The position numbers and the translations under genes are program-made. A stretch of 45,029 nucleotides of DNA from Alphaproteobacteria bacterium. GTDB lineage: Bacteria; Pseudomonadota; Alphaproteobacteria; Rhizobiales; Devosiaceae. The stretch's first letter is position 1; each line of letters starts with the position of its first letter. The notes below the pieces were generated by a model, which was given only the letters and a program-made list of their open reading frames with translations, ran no database searches and was not told where the DNA came from. Shown here one piece after another: positions 27,471 through 35,891 of this stretch. Location of the stretch: the NCBI GenBank assembly GCA_018818925.1, contig JAHJQZ010000040.1, forward strand, positions 1 to 45,029, written 5' to 3'.

Positions 27471-28477
27471 GACACCTGCTCTTGCAGCCCGTCCGTCAAT
27501 GCCGGAAAGGCATCGACCGCGAACGACGGCTCGATATCGCGCAGGCCTGCAGCTTCGGCTCGGGCGCAATGCTCGCGCAGCGGAACGACCTCGAAGCTCC
27601 TGGCGTAGATGTCGAGAACCTTTTCCATCAACGCCAGCTTTGCATTTGCGTTCATGCGCATGCCCGGAAAACCGGAAAGACAGCCGATGTCGTCGCCGCC
27701 GAGGAAGTCGAGCGGATGCAGAAGCAGCGATGGCTGCACGCCGGCAAGCCGGCACATCGTGAGTGCCACACGGAAATAGGCTATTGCCATCGCCAGCGAG
27801 ATGCCGGCCAGAAAACTCAGATAGGTGAAGTGGAACGGCGCGCGAATGAGCGGAATGGTCGAGACCGGCAGCTCGACCACGCCCATGCCATCGACAGTCC
27901 AGCGATAGGGTCTGAGCGGGCGCAGGCCATCGGCGAGCGAGCCGAACAGATGCGCCCTCGTCTGCTTCTCGCCATCGGAAAATCCCGAGGTAAGGAAATA
28001 GTAGGCGCGCGCCAAGGGGCCGATGAAGGTGGGAAAGGTCGACGCGTCGTAGCGATAGCCAAGCTGCGTCAACGCCTGCAACAGCGCGGTCGAAATGGAA
28101 AAACCCGGCCCACGGAAGCCGACCGGCGCCTGGCCGGTGGCCGCGAGGATCGCGTCATGGGCACGCGCCAGCTCCTCGGCGATCGACGGCGCGGACTGGC
28201 AGTTGAGCCAGGGCTCGTGGAAAAATGAGTGATTGCCGATCTCGTGGCCGGCATCGGCGATGCGGCGCAGGTATTTGCGGTTCGGCTCGAGCGCCGCGTC
28301 CTGCCCGACGACGAAGACGGTGGCAGTGAGGCCATAGCGGTCGAATGCCGATAGAATGCGGGGCACGGCGACGTCGAAATAGCTCGGGAAGCTCTCCCAG
28401 CCGGCGATGGCGCCGGTTTTCATGTAGCTCCACTGATTGTCGAGATCGAGCGAGAGCGAAGCGAAAGGCTTGGCCAT
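27467..28477 (-). CDS. Polysaccharide deacetylase (NodB homology domain)
   Basis: A 336-residue CE4-type enzyme that removes N- or O-acetyl groups from a sugar. Motif 1 is SLDLD (Asp11/Asp13), motif 2 NHSFFH with metal-binding His83 and His87, motif 3 GFRGPGFS, and motif 4 LHPLDFLGGDD. The metal and catalytic residues therefore look intact. A hydrophobic stretch (about residues 220-245) may be a membrane contact. In this operon it is the best candidate for the working deacetylase, since the fused deacetylase domain upstream looks degenerate. Confidence 0.92.
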   Translation of the reverse strand: MAKPFASLSLDLDNQWSYMKTGAIAGWESFPSYFDVAVPRILSAFDRYGLTATVFVVGQDAALEPNRKYLRRIADAGHEIGNHSFFHEPWLNCQSAPSIAEELARAHDAILAATGQAPVGFRGPGFSISTALLQALTQLGYRYDASTFPTFIGPLARAYYFLTSGFSDGEKQTRAHLFGSLADGLRPLRPYRWTVDGMGVVELPVSTIPLIRAPFHFTYLSFLAGISLAMAIAYFRVALTMCRLAGVQPSLLLHPLDFLGGDDIGCLSGFPGMRMNANAKLALMEKVLDIYARSFEVVPLREHCARAEAAGLRDIEPSFAVDAFPALTDGLQEQVS

Positions 28478-28481
28478 GGCG

Positions 28482-29639
28482 TCAGCTCGCGATCCGGAGG
28501 GCAGCGATCATCCGCGCCTCGATGGCCGAGACGATGCGGGTGGCGGCGTCGCCATTGCCGAACGGGTTGGTATCGCGACTGAGCCGGGTGATCCACGAAT
28601 GCGGCGCGTAGGCCTCTTCGAGCTCGTTGCGCAGGGCGACGGGATCCGTGCCGACGAGGCGGGCATGCCCGGCCTCGATCACTTCCTGCCGTTCGGTGCT
28701 GTCGCGCAGCACCAAAAGGCCCTTGCCGAGCGAAGGTGCCTCTTCCTGTACGCCGCCCGAATCCGAGGCAATCAGCCAGCTGGCGCGCAAGAGGTGGATG
28801 AAATCGGTATGGTCCATCGGCGCGACGAGGTGGAAGGCGTCGCTCCTCGGGAACACGGCATCGCAGGCGGCGCGGACCGCCGGATTGGGGTGAACCGGGA
28901 ACACCAGCGCCACGTCGGGATGCGCCAGGGTGAAGCCACGCAGGGCGCGCAACATGCCGGTCAGCCTGTCGCCATGGTTCTCGCGGCGATGGCAGGTGAC
29001 GGTGAGTATCCTTTTGCCCGACAGGCGATCGAGCAGTGCCGCGGTTTCCGGCGACGGCCGGGCCGTTGCGAGCGTATGCAAAAGCGCGTCGACCACCGTA
29101 TTGCCGGTTTCGACGATTTGCCCCGCCTCGATGCCTTCGGCGAGCAGGGTCTCGGTGTTGCGGCGCGTCGCGGTGAAATGCAGGCTGGCCAATTGCGAGA
29201 CCATGCGGCGATTGACCTCTTCGGGGAACGGGTCGTCGCGCTGGAGCGAGCGCAGTCCGGCTTCGACATGTCCGACCGGAATGCGGCGGTTGAACGCGGC
29301 AAGCGCACCGGCCAGGGTCGAACCGGTATCGCCCTGCACAAGCACGAAATCGGGCTTCAACCGGTCGAATGCGACATCGATCTCGGCGATGGCGCCGGCA
29401 AGGAACTCGTTGAGCCCGCCCCTCGGGCGGGCGACATCGGCCTTGAAGTCGACCCGCAACGCGCCGGACGCGATGAAGTTGTCGATGAGGTCGGTATGCT
29501 GGGAGGTGATGATCGTCCGGCTGTTCATCAGATGGGCGCGCCGCTCGAGCGCGCGAAGAATGGGCAGGAACTTGATGGCCTCCGGGCGCGTGCCGATGAT
29601 CGAAACGATATTGGGCCTTATGGGCGATGTCTTCTTCAT
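28482..29639 (-). CDS. wecB: UDP-N-acetylglucosamine 2-epimerase (non-hydrolysing)
   Basis: A 385-residue cytoplasmic enzyme interconverting UDP-GlcNAc and UDP-ManNAc. Signature motifs: GTRPEAIK (residues 16-23), QGDTGST, HVEAGLRS, and SDSGGVQEEAPSLGK in the C-terminal half. The open frame extends far upstream through the next gene, but the ATG used here immediately precedes the conserved core. It provides UDP-ManNAc, or balances UDP-HexNAc, for the minus-strand glycan. No UDP-ManNAc dehydrogenase (WecC) is present in the window. Confidence 0.93.
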   Translation of the reverse strand: MKKTSPIRPNIVSIIGTRPEAIKFLPILRALERRAHLMNSRTIITSQHTDLIDNFIASGALRVDFKADVARPRGGLNEFLAGAIAEIDVAFDRLKPDFVLVQGDTGSTLAGALAAFNRRIPVGHVEAGLRSLQRDDPFPEEVNRRMVSQLASLHFTATRRNTETLLAEGIEAGQIVETGNTVVDALLHTLATARPSPETAALLDRLSGKRILTVTCHRRENHGDRLTGMLRALRGFTLAHPDVALVFPVHPNPAVRAACDAVFPRSDAFHLVAPMDHTDFIHLLRASWLIASDSGGVQEEAPSLGKGLLVLRDSTERQEVIEAGHARLVGTDPVALRNELEEAYAPHSWITRLSRDTNPFGNGDAATRIVSAIEARMIAALRIAS

Positions 29640-29674
29640 GGCTTGCTCAACTCGACGACGCGGAAACAGGAAAA

Positions 29675-30088
29675 CTATCTGACGCTGCCGACCGCCTCCG
29701 TCACGGCGACCTGCGCGGCATCGCCCGGAACGTGATCGGGCGTGCTCGAAATCAGGAAGATGCCGAAAATCACCAGGGCGGTACCGGCGATGGACTGGAT
29801 GGAAACGACTTCGCGGAAAACGATGGCGGAGACGATGGTGACACCGATCAGGGTCAGGCTGGTCACCGCTGCATAGGCATTGGCAAGGTCCATGTCCTTG
29901 ATGGCGAACAGGTAGCACAACAGCATGGTGCCGGCCGAAACCCCGCCCATCCACAGGAACGGATTGACGGCGAAGCCGAGGAGCGAGCCAAAACTGACTT
30001 CGGCGGGGAAGCCGGCCATGGCCTGCTTGAAAAAGACGTTGGACATGACGTTGGCAGCGATGCCGATGGCAAGAATGATCCAGGCCAT
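29675..30088 (-). CDS. Small four-TM EamA/SMR-like transporter
   Basis: A 137-residue inner-membrane protein with four hydrophobic helices, the size and layout of a half-length drug/metabolite transporter (EmrE, ArnE/ArnF). Motifs are FFKQAMAGFP after TM1 and FREVVSIQSIAGTALVIFGIFLI for TM4. In operons with a polyprenyl-phosphate glycosyltransferase such proteins flip the lipid-linked sugar. ArnE/F are a pair, whereas only one is seen here, so a homodimer is likely. The ATG with GGAG upstream was chosen over an earlier GTG too close to its ribosome site. Confidence 0.85.
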   Translation of the reverse strand: MAWIILAIGIAANVMSNVFFKQAMAGFPAEVSFGSLLGFAVNPFLWMGGVSAGTMLLCYLFAIKDMDLANAYAAVTSLTLIGVTIVSAIVFREVVSIQSIAGTALVIFGIFLISSTPDHVPGDAAQVAVTEAVGSVR

Positions 30089-30093
30089 GATGC

Positions 30094-31443
30094 TCACTCC
30101 GCCGCTGTGGCCAGAGGCCAGCGATCAGGTTCGGCCCGTTCCAGGGTCGCAAGCGCGGCCGCGGCACGATCGGCCAGGGCAATGGTCTCGTCGACGTTGA
30201 GATTGCCGTTGATGATCTGGGCCGAGTTGACCACGAACAGCCCGTCCACGCTGGTCGTCATCGCCGGCACGCGCCTGGAATAGTCGAGATCCTGGACCGC
30301 CATGACGTTGCGCGCCTTGGAGGTGCGCATGGCGAGGATGTCGGTTTGGTCAAGGTGCGGGTACATGGCGAGGAGCTTGGCCCTGGCCTCGGCCTCGATC
30401 TCGGCGTCGGGCCTGTCGAAGAGCGCATGGTCGGAGGGCACGTAGCGCGGCAGATAGACGAGCGCATTGCCGCCGAAATCGGCCTTGTCGACCACCGCCG
30501 TCATCTCGATGACACCGGTGAAGGGAATGGACTCGTCGGCGATATAGGTCAGATAGCGGCCGCGCAGCGACTGCCTGAGCAGCAGCGAGGTGCAGACGAC
30601 GCCCTGGTATTTGAGCCCGTTGAGCCGCGCCAGTTCTTCGGCGTCGAGTTCTGGCACCATGCGCGCCGCCAGCGGGCCGGCCACGGTGACGATGACGCGA
30701 TCGAAATCCGCGTGACCGGTGGGCGTGGTGATCCGCAATTTGTCGCCGACGCGGGCGATGTTGCGTACGGGGCTCGATGCCTTGGTGGCGACGCCGCGGC
30801 TTTGCAGATCGGCGATCAAGCGTTCAAGAATGGCCGAATAGCCGCCCTTCACATAGCCGAACATCTCGGTCTTGAGGCCAGAGCGTCGCGCGCCGTAGAA
30901 GCGGTTGATCACCGACCAGATGAACGAGGCCGAGACGATCTTGCTGTTGTCGCCGAGCTTGGCGCGCAACAGGGGCTGCCAGATGCGTTCGTAGACGCGC
31001 CTGCCGGACAGTCTTGTCAGCCAGTCGCCGACGGGGATGCATTCGAGCCGCACGCCGTTCTTGAGCATTGAGGCATAAAGGATGGTGAAGGCCAGCCGTG
31101 CCTTGTCGATGAGGTTGAGCCGGCCGAACCTGATGTAGTCGATGGCGTTGTTGAGCGGGTAATAGGTGTCGTCGGCGTAGAAATCGGTCTTGGTCGTGGT
31201 CCAGTTGAGCTGGTCCTCGATGCCGATATCAGCGAGAAGACCGCGCAGGTTGCGGTCCGACAGAAGCGTCACGTGGTAGTGGCGATCCCAGGTGTAGTCG
31301 CCGATCCGCCAGGCCTCGGCCAGGCCGCCGAAACGGTCGCCGGCCTCAAGGATGGTGACGTCGCGGCCTTGCTTGTTCAGCTTGTGCGCCAGCGCCAGGC
31401 CCAGCATGCCGCCACCGACAATCGCCCATTTCTGCTCAGGCAT
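30094..31443 (-). CDS. FAD-dependent oxidoreductase (protoporphyrinogen-oxidase/amine-oxidase fold)
   Basis: A 449-residue flavoprotein. The N-terminal dinucleotide-binding motif VGGGMLGLALAHKL (about residues 9-22), then FGGLAEAW, and a C-terminal FAD contact (SVDGLFVVNSAQIINGNLNVDETI). It belongs to the large NAD(P)/FAD superfamily that includes UDP-galactopyranose mutase. Members in glycan clusters are common, but their substrates are unknown to me. It lies 8 nt from the fused deacetylase-GT2 gene, so it should act on the same precursor or carrier. Confidence 0.85.
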   Translation of the reverse strand: MPEQKWAIVGGGMLGLALAHKLNKQGRDVTILEAGDRFGGLAEAWRIGDYTWDRHYHVTLLSDRNLRGLLADIGIEDQLNWTTTKTDFYADDTYYPLNNAIDYIRFGRLNLIDKARLAFTILYASMLKNGVRLECIPVGDWLTRLSGRRVYERIWQPLLRAKLGDNSKIVSASFIWSVINRFYGARRSGLKTEMFGYVKGGYSAILERLIADLQSRGVATKASSPVRNIARVGDKLRITTPTGHADFDRVIVTVAGPLAARMVPELDAEELARLNGLKYQGVVCTSLLLRQSLRGRYLTYIADESIPFTGVIEMTAVVDKADFGGNALVYLPRYVPSDHALFDRPDAEIEAEARAKLLAMYPHLDQTDILAMRTSKARNVMAVQDLDYSRRVPAMTTSVDGLFVVNSAQIINGNLNVDETIALADRAAAALATLERAEPDRWPLATAAE

Positions 31444-31451
31444 GATCGGAC

Positions 31452-33146
31452 CTATTTGTCGGTTGTAATGAAATTGGGCTTGGCCGGCGGCGTCTGTGGT
31501 CTCGGCGGCTCAGTCGCGTCGTCGAGCCGGCCGAACGCCAGGCGTGCCAGCATGCCGAGATGGGCGCGGATCACCTTGAGGGTCTTCATCTTGGAGACGC
31601 CGAGCAGGCGCGATTCGAGCACGGCCGGGAACTCGAAGATGCGCGCGCCGCCGCGGTCGAGCCGGATGAACATTTCGGCGATGCCGAGAAAGCCTTCGTC
31701 GTCGAGCCTGATCCTGGCGATGCTGTCGCGGCGATAGACGCGGAAGCAGGCGGTGTAGCTGGCGAACTTGTGGCGAAGAACCATGCGGTAGATGCGCGAC
31801 AGGTTCCTGGACAATGCCAGGCGCCAGGCCGGCACGTTGGTGACGCCGCCGTCGCGGTGATAGGGCGAGGCTTGCACCATGTCGACATCGTCGGTCAGCA
31901 AGGGGATCATGTTGGACAATTCGTGCGGGTCGAACGAGCAATCGCAGTCGATGCCGCAGACGATTTCGTCCCGCGCCGCATGGATGCCGGTCATGGTGGC
32001 GGCGGCGATGCCCCGATTCTGGCGGTGCCTGATCAGGGTGCAATCGGCGCGCCGGCTGAACAGCTCGTTGAGTACGTCCCAGGTGCGGTCCTTGCTGCCG
32101 TCGTCGACGAACACATAGCTGAGCTTCAGCGTTGCGCGGTTCTGCTCGGCCAGCGACACCAGGGTACCGTCGAGATAAGGAAGCGTCGCCTCCTCGTTGT
32201 AGCAGGGAACCACGATCGTGGCGTGCTTGCGGTTGGCGCCAACGACGCGCACGGGCGTCTCCACTTTCGCGGCTAGCGGCGCGGTGCGCGGTGCCACCGC
32301 CTGCGGCACGAGATCGAGATGGGCGGCGATGCCGTGGAAATCGTGGTCACGCAGGTAGGTGGCGAGCCGTTCCGGCATGCGCTCGATATTGCGGTACTGG
32401 CGCAGGCGCGCGAGCGTCGAGATGGCCGAGATGCGCGGCTGCTCGGGATCGAGTTCCCAGATGTGGAAATAGAAATGCCAGGGCGCGTCGCTGGTCTTCA
32501 AATAGCGCGCCAGCCGAGCGTTGAAGACGGCTTCAGGCTCTTGCCGCAGGTAGTTGCCGCCCGTCATGGGCACCGGGATGCCGAACAGGCTCTGGGAGGA
32601 CAGCGGCACCTCGGTCAGCGACCAGTCGGCCCCGGACACCTTTTGGATGCGACGCCAATTCGGCTTGCCGACAAAACCGGTGCCGAACGGGCGGACGCTC
32701 GAATCGTAGCGGATGCCCTGCCGGGCCAGGAATTCGAACGGCGCCAGATCGTTTGTCGGCAGGCTGCCTTCGGCGATGCGGTAGCCGAGAACCGCCTGGC
32801 CGCTGGCGGTCTCGATGACGTCGCGGGCGCGCAGGAAGTCGGTCTCGAATTCGGCCTGGCTCAGTTGTGCGAATTTGGCGTGCTGATAGCCCTTGCTCGC
32901 GACCTCGTGGCCGCGCCTGACGATCTCGGCGATCATGTCGGGGCGGCGCTCCGCCAGCCATCCCAGGGCAAAGAACGTCGCCTTGGCGTTGAACCGGTCC
33001 AAAAGGTCAAGGGCCGCCAGCGTGTTCTGTTCGACGCGCAGGCTGAACCGCGACCAGTGATGCTTCGGAATGACCTGCCGAAGTGGCGCAACCTGAAAAT
33101 AGTCTTCGAGGTTGATTGAGAGAAGATGCCGCTTCTTGTCGTCCAT
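31452..33146 (-). CDS. Fusion: degenerate XrtA-type polysaccharide deacetylase plus DPM1-like glycosyltransferase family 2
   Basis: A 564-residue two-domain cytoplasmic protein. Residues 8-280 match exosortase-type deacetylases with a DUF3473-like tail (HFYFHIWELDPEQPR). The active site is altered: the first acidic position of motif 1 is Asn12 (INLEDYF), the first His of motif 2 is Lys85 (ASKGYQH), and motif 3 reads GYRIAEGSL. Residues 308-530 are a GT2 with DDGS (348-351) and DCD (400-402), like polyprenyl-phosphate sugar synthases. It is the first gene of the minus-strand operon. I infer a glycosyltransferase with a pseudo-deacetylase binding domain. Confidence 0.9.
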   Translation of the reverse strand: MDDKKRHLLSINLEDYFQVAPLRQVIPKHHWSRFSLRVEQNTLAALDLLDRFNAKATFFALGWLAERRPDMIAEIVRRGHEVASKGYQHAKFAQLSQAEFETDFLRARDVIETASGQAVLGYRIAEGSLPTNDLAPFEFLARQGIRYDSSVRPFGTGFVGKPNWRRIQKVSGADWSLTEVPLSSQSLFGIPVPMTGGNYLRQEPEAVFNARLARYLKTSDAPWHFYFHIWELDPEQPRISAISTLARLRQYRNIERMPERLATYLRDHDFHGIAAHLDLVPQAVAPRTAPLAAKVETPVRVVGANRKHATIVVPCYNEEATLPYLDGTLVSLAEQNRATLKLSYVFVDDGSKDRTWDVLNELFSRRADCTLIRHRQNRGIAAATMTGIHAARDEIVCGIDCDCSFDPHELSNMIPLLTDDVDMVQASPYHRDGGVTNVPAWRLALSRNLSRIYRMVLRHKFASYTACFRVYRRDSIARIRLDDEGFLGIAEMFIRLDRGGARIFEFPAVLESRLLGVSKMKTLKVIRAHLGMLARLAFGRLDDATEPPRPQTPPAKPNFITTDK

Positions 33147-33707
33147 ATTGCTGCTCCCGTCGGCAGACGCCTGGTCATGTCATGTGCGGTTCCGAGGACT
33201 GCCGCAGACATGAGAACTGCCTTCTGGACGGGAATATGTCTATGCAATACGGCAAGTTACAGTATTTATTGTCCTGTTTACCTTAAGATAGATCGTTAAT
33301 ACATTCGCATTAAATAAAATTGTCCATAACCTCTCCCGAGGATGCGCGACCTGCCCCCGATGAAGCCCGCTGAAGGCCATCGCATCCTCGTCGCAGACAG
33401 GCGTCCGCGACGCCCATGGCCGTGCCGACCAGCAGGGCGTCGACGGCACAAATCCGAACATGCCGAAAAGCCTTGGTTTCGCGGTCCTGGCGCGCAGGCC
33501 GCGCCATGGTCTTTTGTCACTGACCGGTCATCGGACGGTCAGATAGTGTCGCCGCCGGTGCGACAGAGTCGCCGGCATGGGGTTTTTGTTCCTTGCAATC
33601 GCCAGCAAGCGCACAAATCTGTAGACTATGCCAAGGCGCCCCGAGCACAGGGTGCGGAGATGTTCGCGACATAAACGGGCGGCGCCCATGCGAGAAGCGG
33701 TGAAATC
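33147..33707. promoter_or_regulatory. Long divergent intergenic region
   Basis: 561 nt between the minus-strand glycan operon and the plus-strand VWA operon; no convincing gene is seen. The stretch 33241-33335 is strongly A/T-rich and includes, on the minus strand, TGGACA with TGTATT 17 nt downstream, a possible promoter. A perfect 10-bp inverted repeat, CGAGGATGCG (33337) and CGCATCCTCG (33381), is separated by 34 nt. A stem CTGACCG/CGGTCAG lies at 33520-33542. The A/T-rich part resembles regions bound by global silencers or activators of surface-glycan genes. Confidence 0.45.
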
Positions 33708-35279
33708 GTGACCCGATTGTTCCAGATCGTTCTCACCCTTGTTCTTGGTGCCGCGCTCGCCGCCTGCGGGTCTGGCACGAAGGTGCCGTTCACCATCACC
33801 GCCGGGTCCGAGAACGAGGTGTTGCAGCCCGTCGTCGCGGCGTTTTGCGACCAGAAGGGCTATGAGTGCAGCTTCGCCTATAAGGGCTCGCTGGACATCG
33901 GCCTCGGCCTCGGCGACGGCACGCTCGACACCGACGCGGTCTGGCCGGCATCGAGCGTGTGGATCGACATGTTCGATACCGGCCGTACCGTCAAGCACGC
34001 CACTTCGATCGCCCAGATGCCGGTCATTCTCGGCGTGCGCCAGTCGAAGGCCGAAGCCCTCGGCTGGGTCGGGCGCGACGTGACCATGCGCGACGTGCTC
34101 ACGGCGGTCGAAGCGGGCGAACTCAGGTTCCTCATGACCTCGGCCACCCAGTCCAATTCCGGCGCCAGCGCCTATCTGTCCATGCTGACCAGCGCCCTTG
34201 GCGGCGGAGCCGTGCTTAAGCCGGGCGATCTCGAAAGGGCCGAAGTGCGCGAAACGGTACAGACGCTTCTGTCCGGCGTCGAACGCTCGTCCGGCTCCTC
34301 GGGCTGGCTGGCCGAGCTCTATTTGAAAGCTGCCGAAGAAGGTACGCGCTACGACGCGATGTGGAATTACGAGCCGGTGCTCAAGGAAACCAACGACGCG
34401 CTGAGACAGCTCGACGGCGACCTGCTCTATGCCGTCTATCCCGCCGACGGCGTCGCCATCGCCGATTCGCCGCTCGGTTTCGTCGACCGCGGCCGCGGCG
34501 CCGAACTCGAAACCTTCTTCACCGATCTTGTTGCCCATCTGCAGTCCGACGAGGTCGGCCGCCGCATCGCCGAGACCGGACGGCGCATTCCGCTGGCGGC
34601 GGGCGGCTTCACCGCCAAACCCGAGCCGGACTGGAATTTCGACCCCAATCGCCTTGTCACCGCCATTCGCAAACCCGAACCGGCGGTCATCCGCCAGGCG
34701 CTCGATCTTTATCAGGGCGCCTTGAGAAAACCGTCGCTCACTGCCCTTTGCCTCGATTTTTCCGGGTCGATGGAGGGCGAAGGCGAGGCCCAGCTCAAGC
34801 AGGCCATGTCCTTCCTGTTCACCCCGGAACTGGCGAGCGAAGTGCTGGTCCAGTGGTCGCCCGCCGACCAGATCATCGTGCTGCCCTTCGATTCTTCCGT
34901 GCGCGGCCACTATGCCGGCACGGGCGATGCGACAGAGCAGCAGGGTCTGCTCGATGTGGTCGACAACGAGCGCGCCGACGGCGGCACCGACATGTATGCC
35001 TGCGCCGGCGAGGCGCTCGACACCATCGCCGCGACCGGCAATCTTGCCGCCTTCCTGCCGGCCATCGTCATCCTCACCGACGGCCGCAGCGACGGCGACA
35101 TGGACGGCTTTTTGCAAAAATGGCGCCAGAGCGTGCCGCATGTGCCGGTCTTCGGCATCACCTTTGGCGATGCCGACAAGTCCCAGCTCGACACGCTGGC
35201 CGAAGTCACCTCGGCGCGAGTTTTTGACGGCCGATCCAACCTGTCGGGCGCCTTCCGCTCGGCGCGCGGCTACAATTAG
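33708..35279 (+). CDS. Substrate-binding-protein-like lipoprotein with C-terminal VWA domain
   Basis: A 523-residue protein. The lipoprotein signal ends in LAAC with Cys20. Residues 25-310 form a type-2 periplasmic binding-protein-like domain (WPASSVWID 79-87, SNSG 149-152). Residues 345-520 form a von Willebrand A domain with MIDAS DxSxS (Asp350, Ser352, Ser354) and GGTDMY. It should be anchored to the periplasmic face of a membrane and bind a metal-dependent ligand through VWA. It starts with GTG and begins an operon with an XpaC-like gene and a second, related binding protein. There is no permease or ATPase next to it. Its ligand is unknown. Confidence 0.85.
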   Translation: MTRLFQIVLTLVLGAALAACGSGTKVPFTITAGSENEVLQPVVAAFCDQKGYECSFAYKGSLDIGLGLGDGTLDTDAVWPASSVWIDMFDTGRTVKHATSIAQMPVILGVRQSKAEALGWVGRDVTMRDVLTAVEAGELRFLMTSATQSNSGASAYLSMLTSALGGGAVLKPGDLERAEVRETVQTLLSGVERSSGSSGWLAELYLKAAEEGTRYDAMWNYEPVLKETNDALRQLDGDLLYAVYPADGVAIADSPLGFVDRGRGAELETFFTDLVAHLQSDEVGRRIAETGRRIPLAAGGFTAKPEPDWNFDPNRLVTAIRKPEPAVIRQALDLYQGALRKPSLTALCLDFSGSMEGEGEAQLKQAMSFLFTPELASEVLVQWSPADQIIVLPFDSSVRGHYAGTGDATEQQGLLDVVDNERADGGTDMYACAGEALDTIAATGNLAAFLPAIVILTDGRSDGDMDGFLQKWRQSVPHVPVFGITFGDADKSQLDTLAEVTSARVFDGRSNLSGAFRSARGYN

Positions 35280-35288
35280 GCGCGGCCG

Positions 35289-35891
35289 ATGCACAACGAC
35301 GCCAACTGGATCGTGGCAGGGATCGCGGCGGCTGTGACCCTGCCCCTTGCTGCCTTTGCCGGCGTGCCGCTGATCTTCGCCATCGGCATGGCCGTCGTCG
35401 TCTTCGCCGGGCTGGTGGTCGTTTTCGCGCCCAAAAAGCTGTTCGAGGACGAGCGTTTCGCACGAATCGACCGGAAGGTTCGAGCCGAGGCCCGCGACCT
35501 GCTCGCCGGGGCGTTGCCGGAAGCGCAGAAACTGGGCACGGCCGCTGACCGCATCGCCGATCCCATTGTCCGGCAAAAGGTCAACGAACTGGCCCGCGTC
35601 GCCCACGAGATTTTCGCCCGGCTGGAGGACGATCCGCAAAAGGCTGGAGAGGTGCGACGCTTCATGAGCTTCTATTTGCCGCGCGCCGCCGAGGTGGCCG
35701 AAGGTTATGCGGCGATCGAGACCAAGAAGGTCGCCGATCCCAAGCGGCTCGCCGAGATCGGCGCGGTGATCGATCGGCTCAAGGATGGGTTCACCCATTA
35801 TGCCGATGGGCTGACCGAAGCCGAACTCGGCTCGCTCGACAGCGATCTCAGCGAGATCGAACGCTCACTCGAAAAGGACATTGGACGCTGA
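35289..35891 (+). CDS. XpaC-like membrane protein
   Basis: A 200-residue protein with two closely spaced N-terminal membrane helices (about residues 8-46) and a cytoplasmic all-alpha domain. The domain resembles the XpaC family (named for 5-bromo-4-chloroindolyl phosphate hydrolysis in Bacillus), including the RFMSFYLPRAAEVAEGY stretch near residue 120. XpaC genes are often paired with TelA, which is not present here. The protein lies between two binding-protein-like genes, 9 nt after one and sharing a base with the start of the other, so a membrane adaptor role is plausible. The family link is by eye. Confidence 0.7.
   Translation: MHNDANWIVAGIAAAVTLPLAAFAGVPLIFAIGMAVVVFAGLVVVFAPKKLFEDERFARIDRKVRAEARDLLAGALPEAQKLGTAADRIADPIVRQKVNELARVAHEIFARLEDDPQKAGEVRRFMSFYLPRAAEVAEGYAAIETKKVADPKRLAEIGAVIDRLKDGFTHYADGLTEAELGSLDSDLSEIERSLEKDIGR

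Noticed and set aside
33528-35798. Antisense frame of about 756 codons opposite the VWA and XpaC-like genes
   Set aside because: No recognisable motif; the plus strand carries a lipobox, MIDAS and membrane helices.
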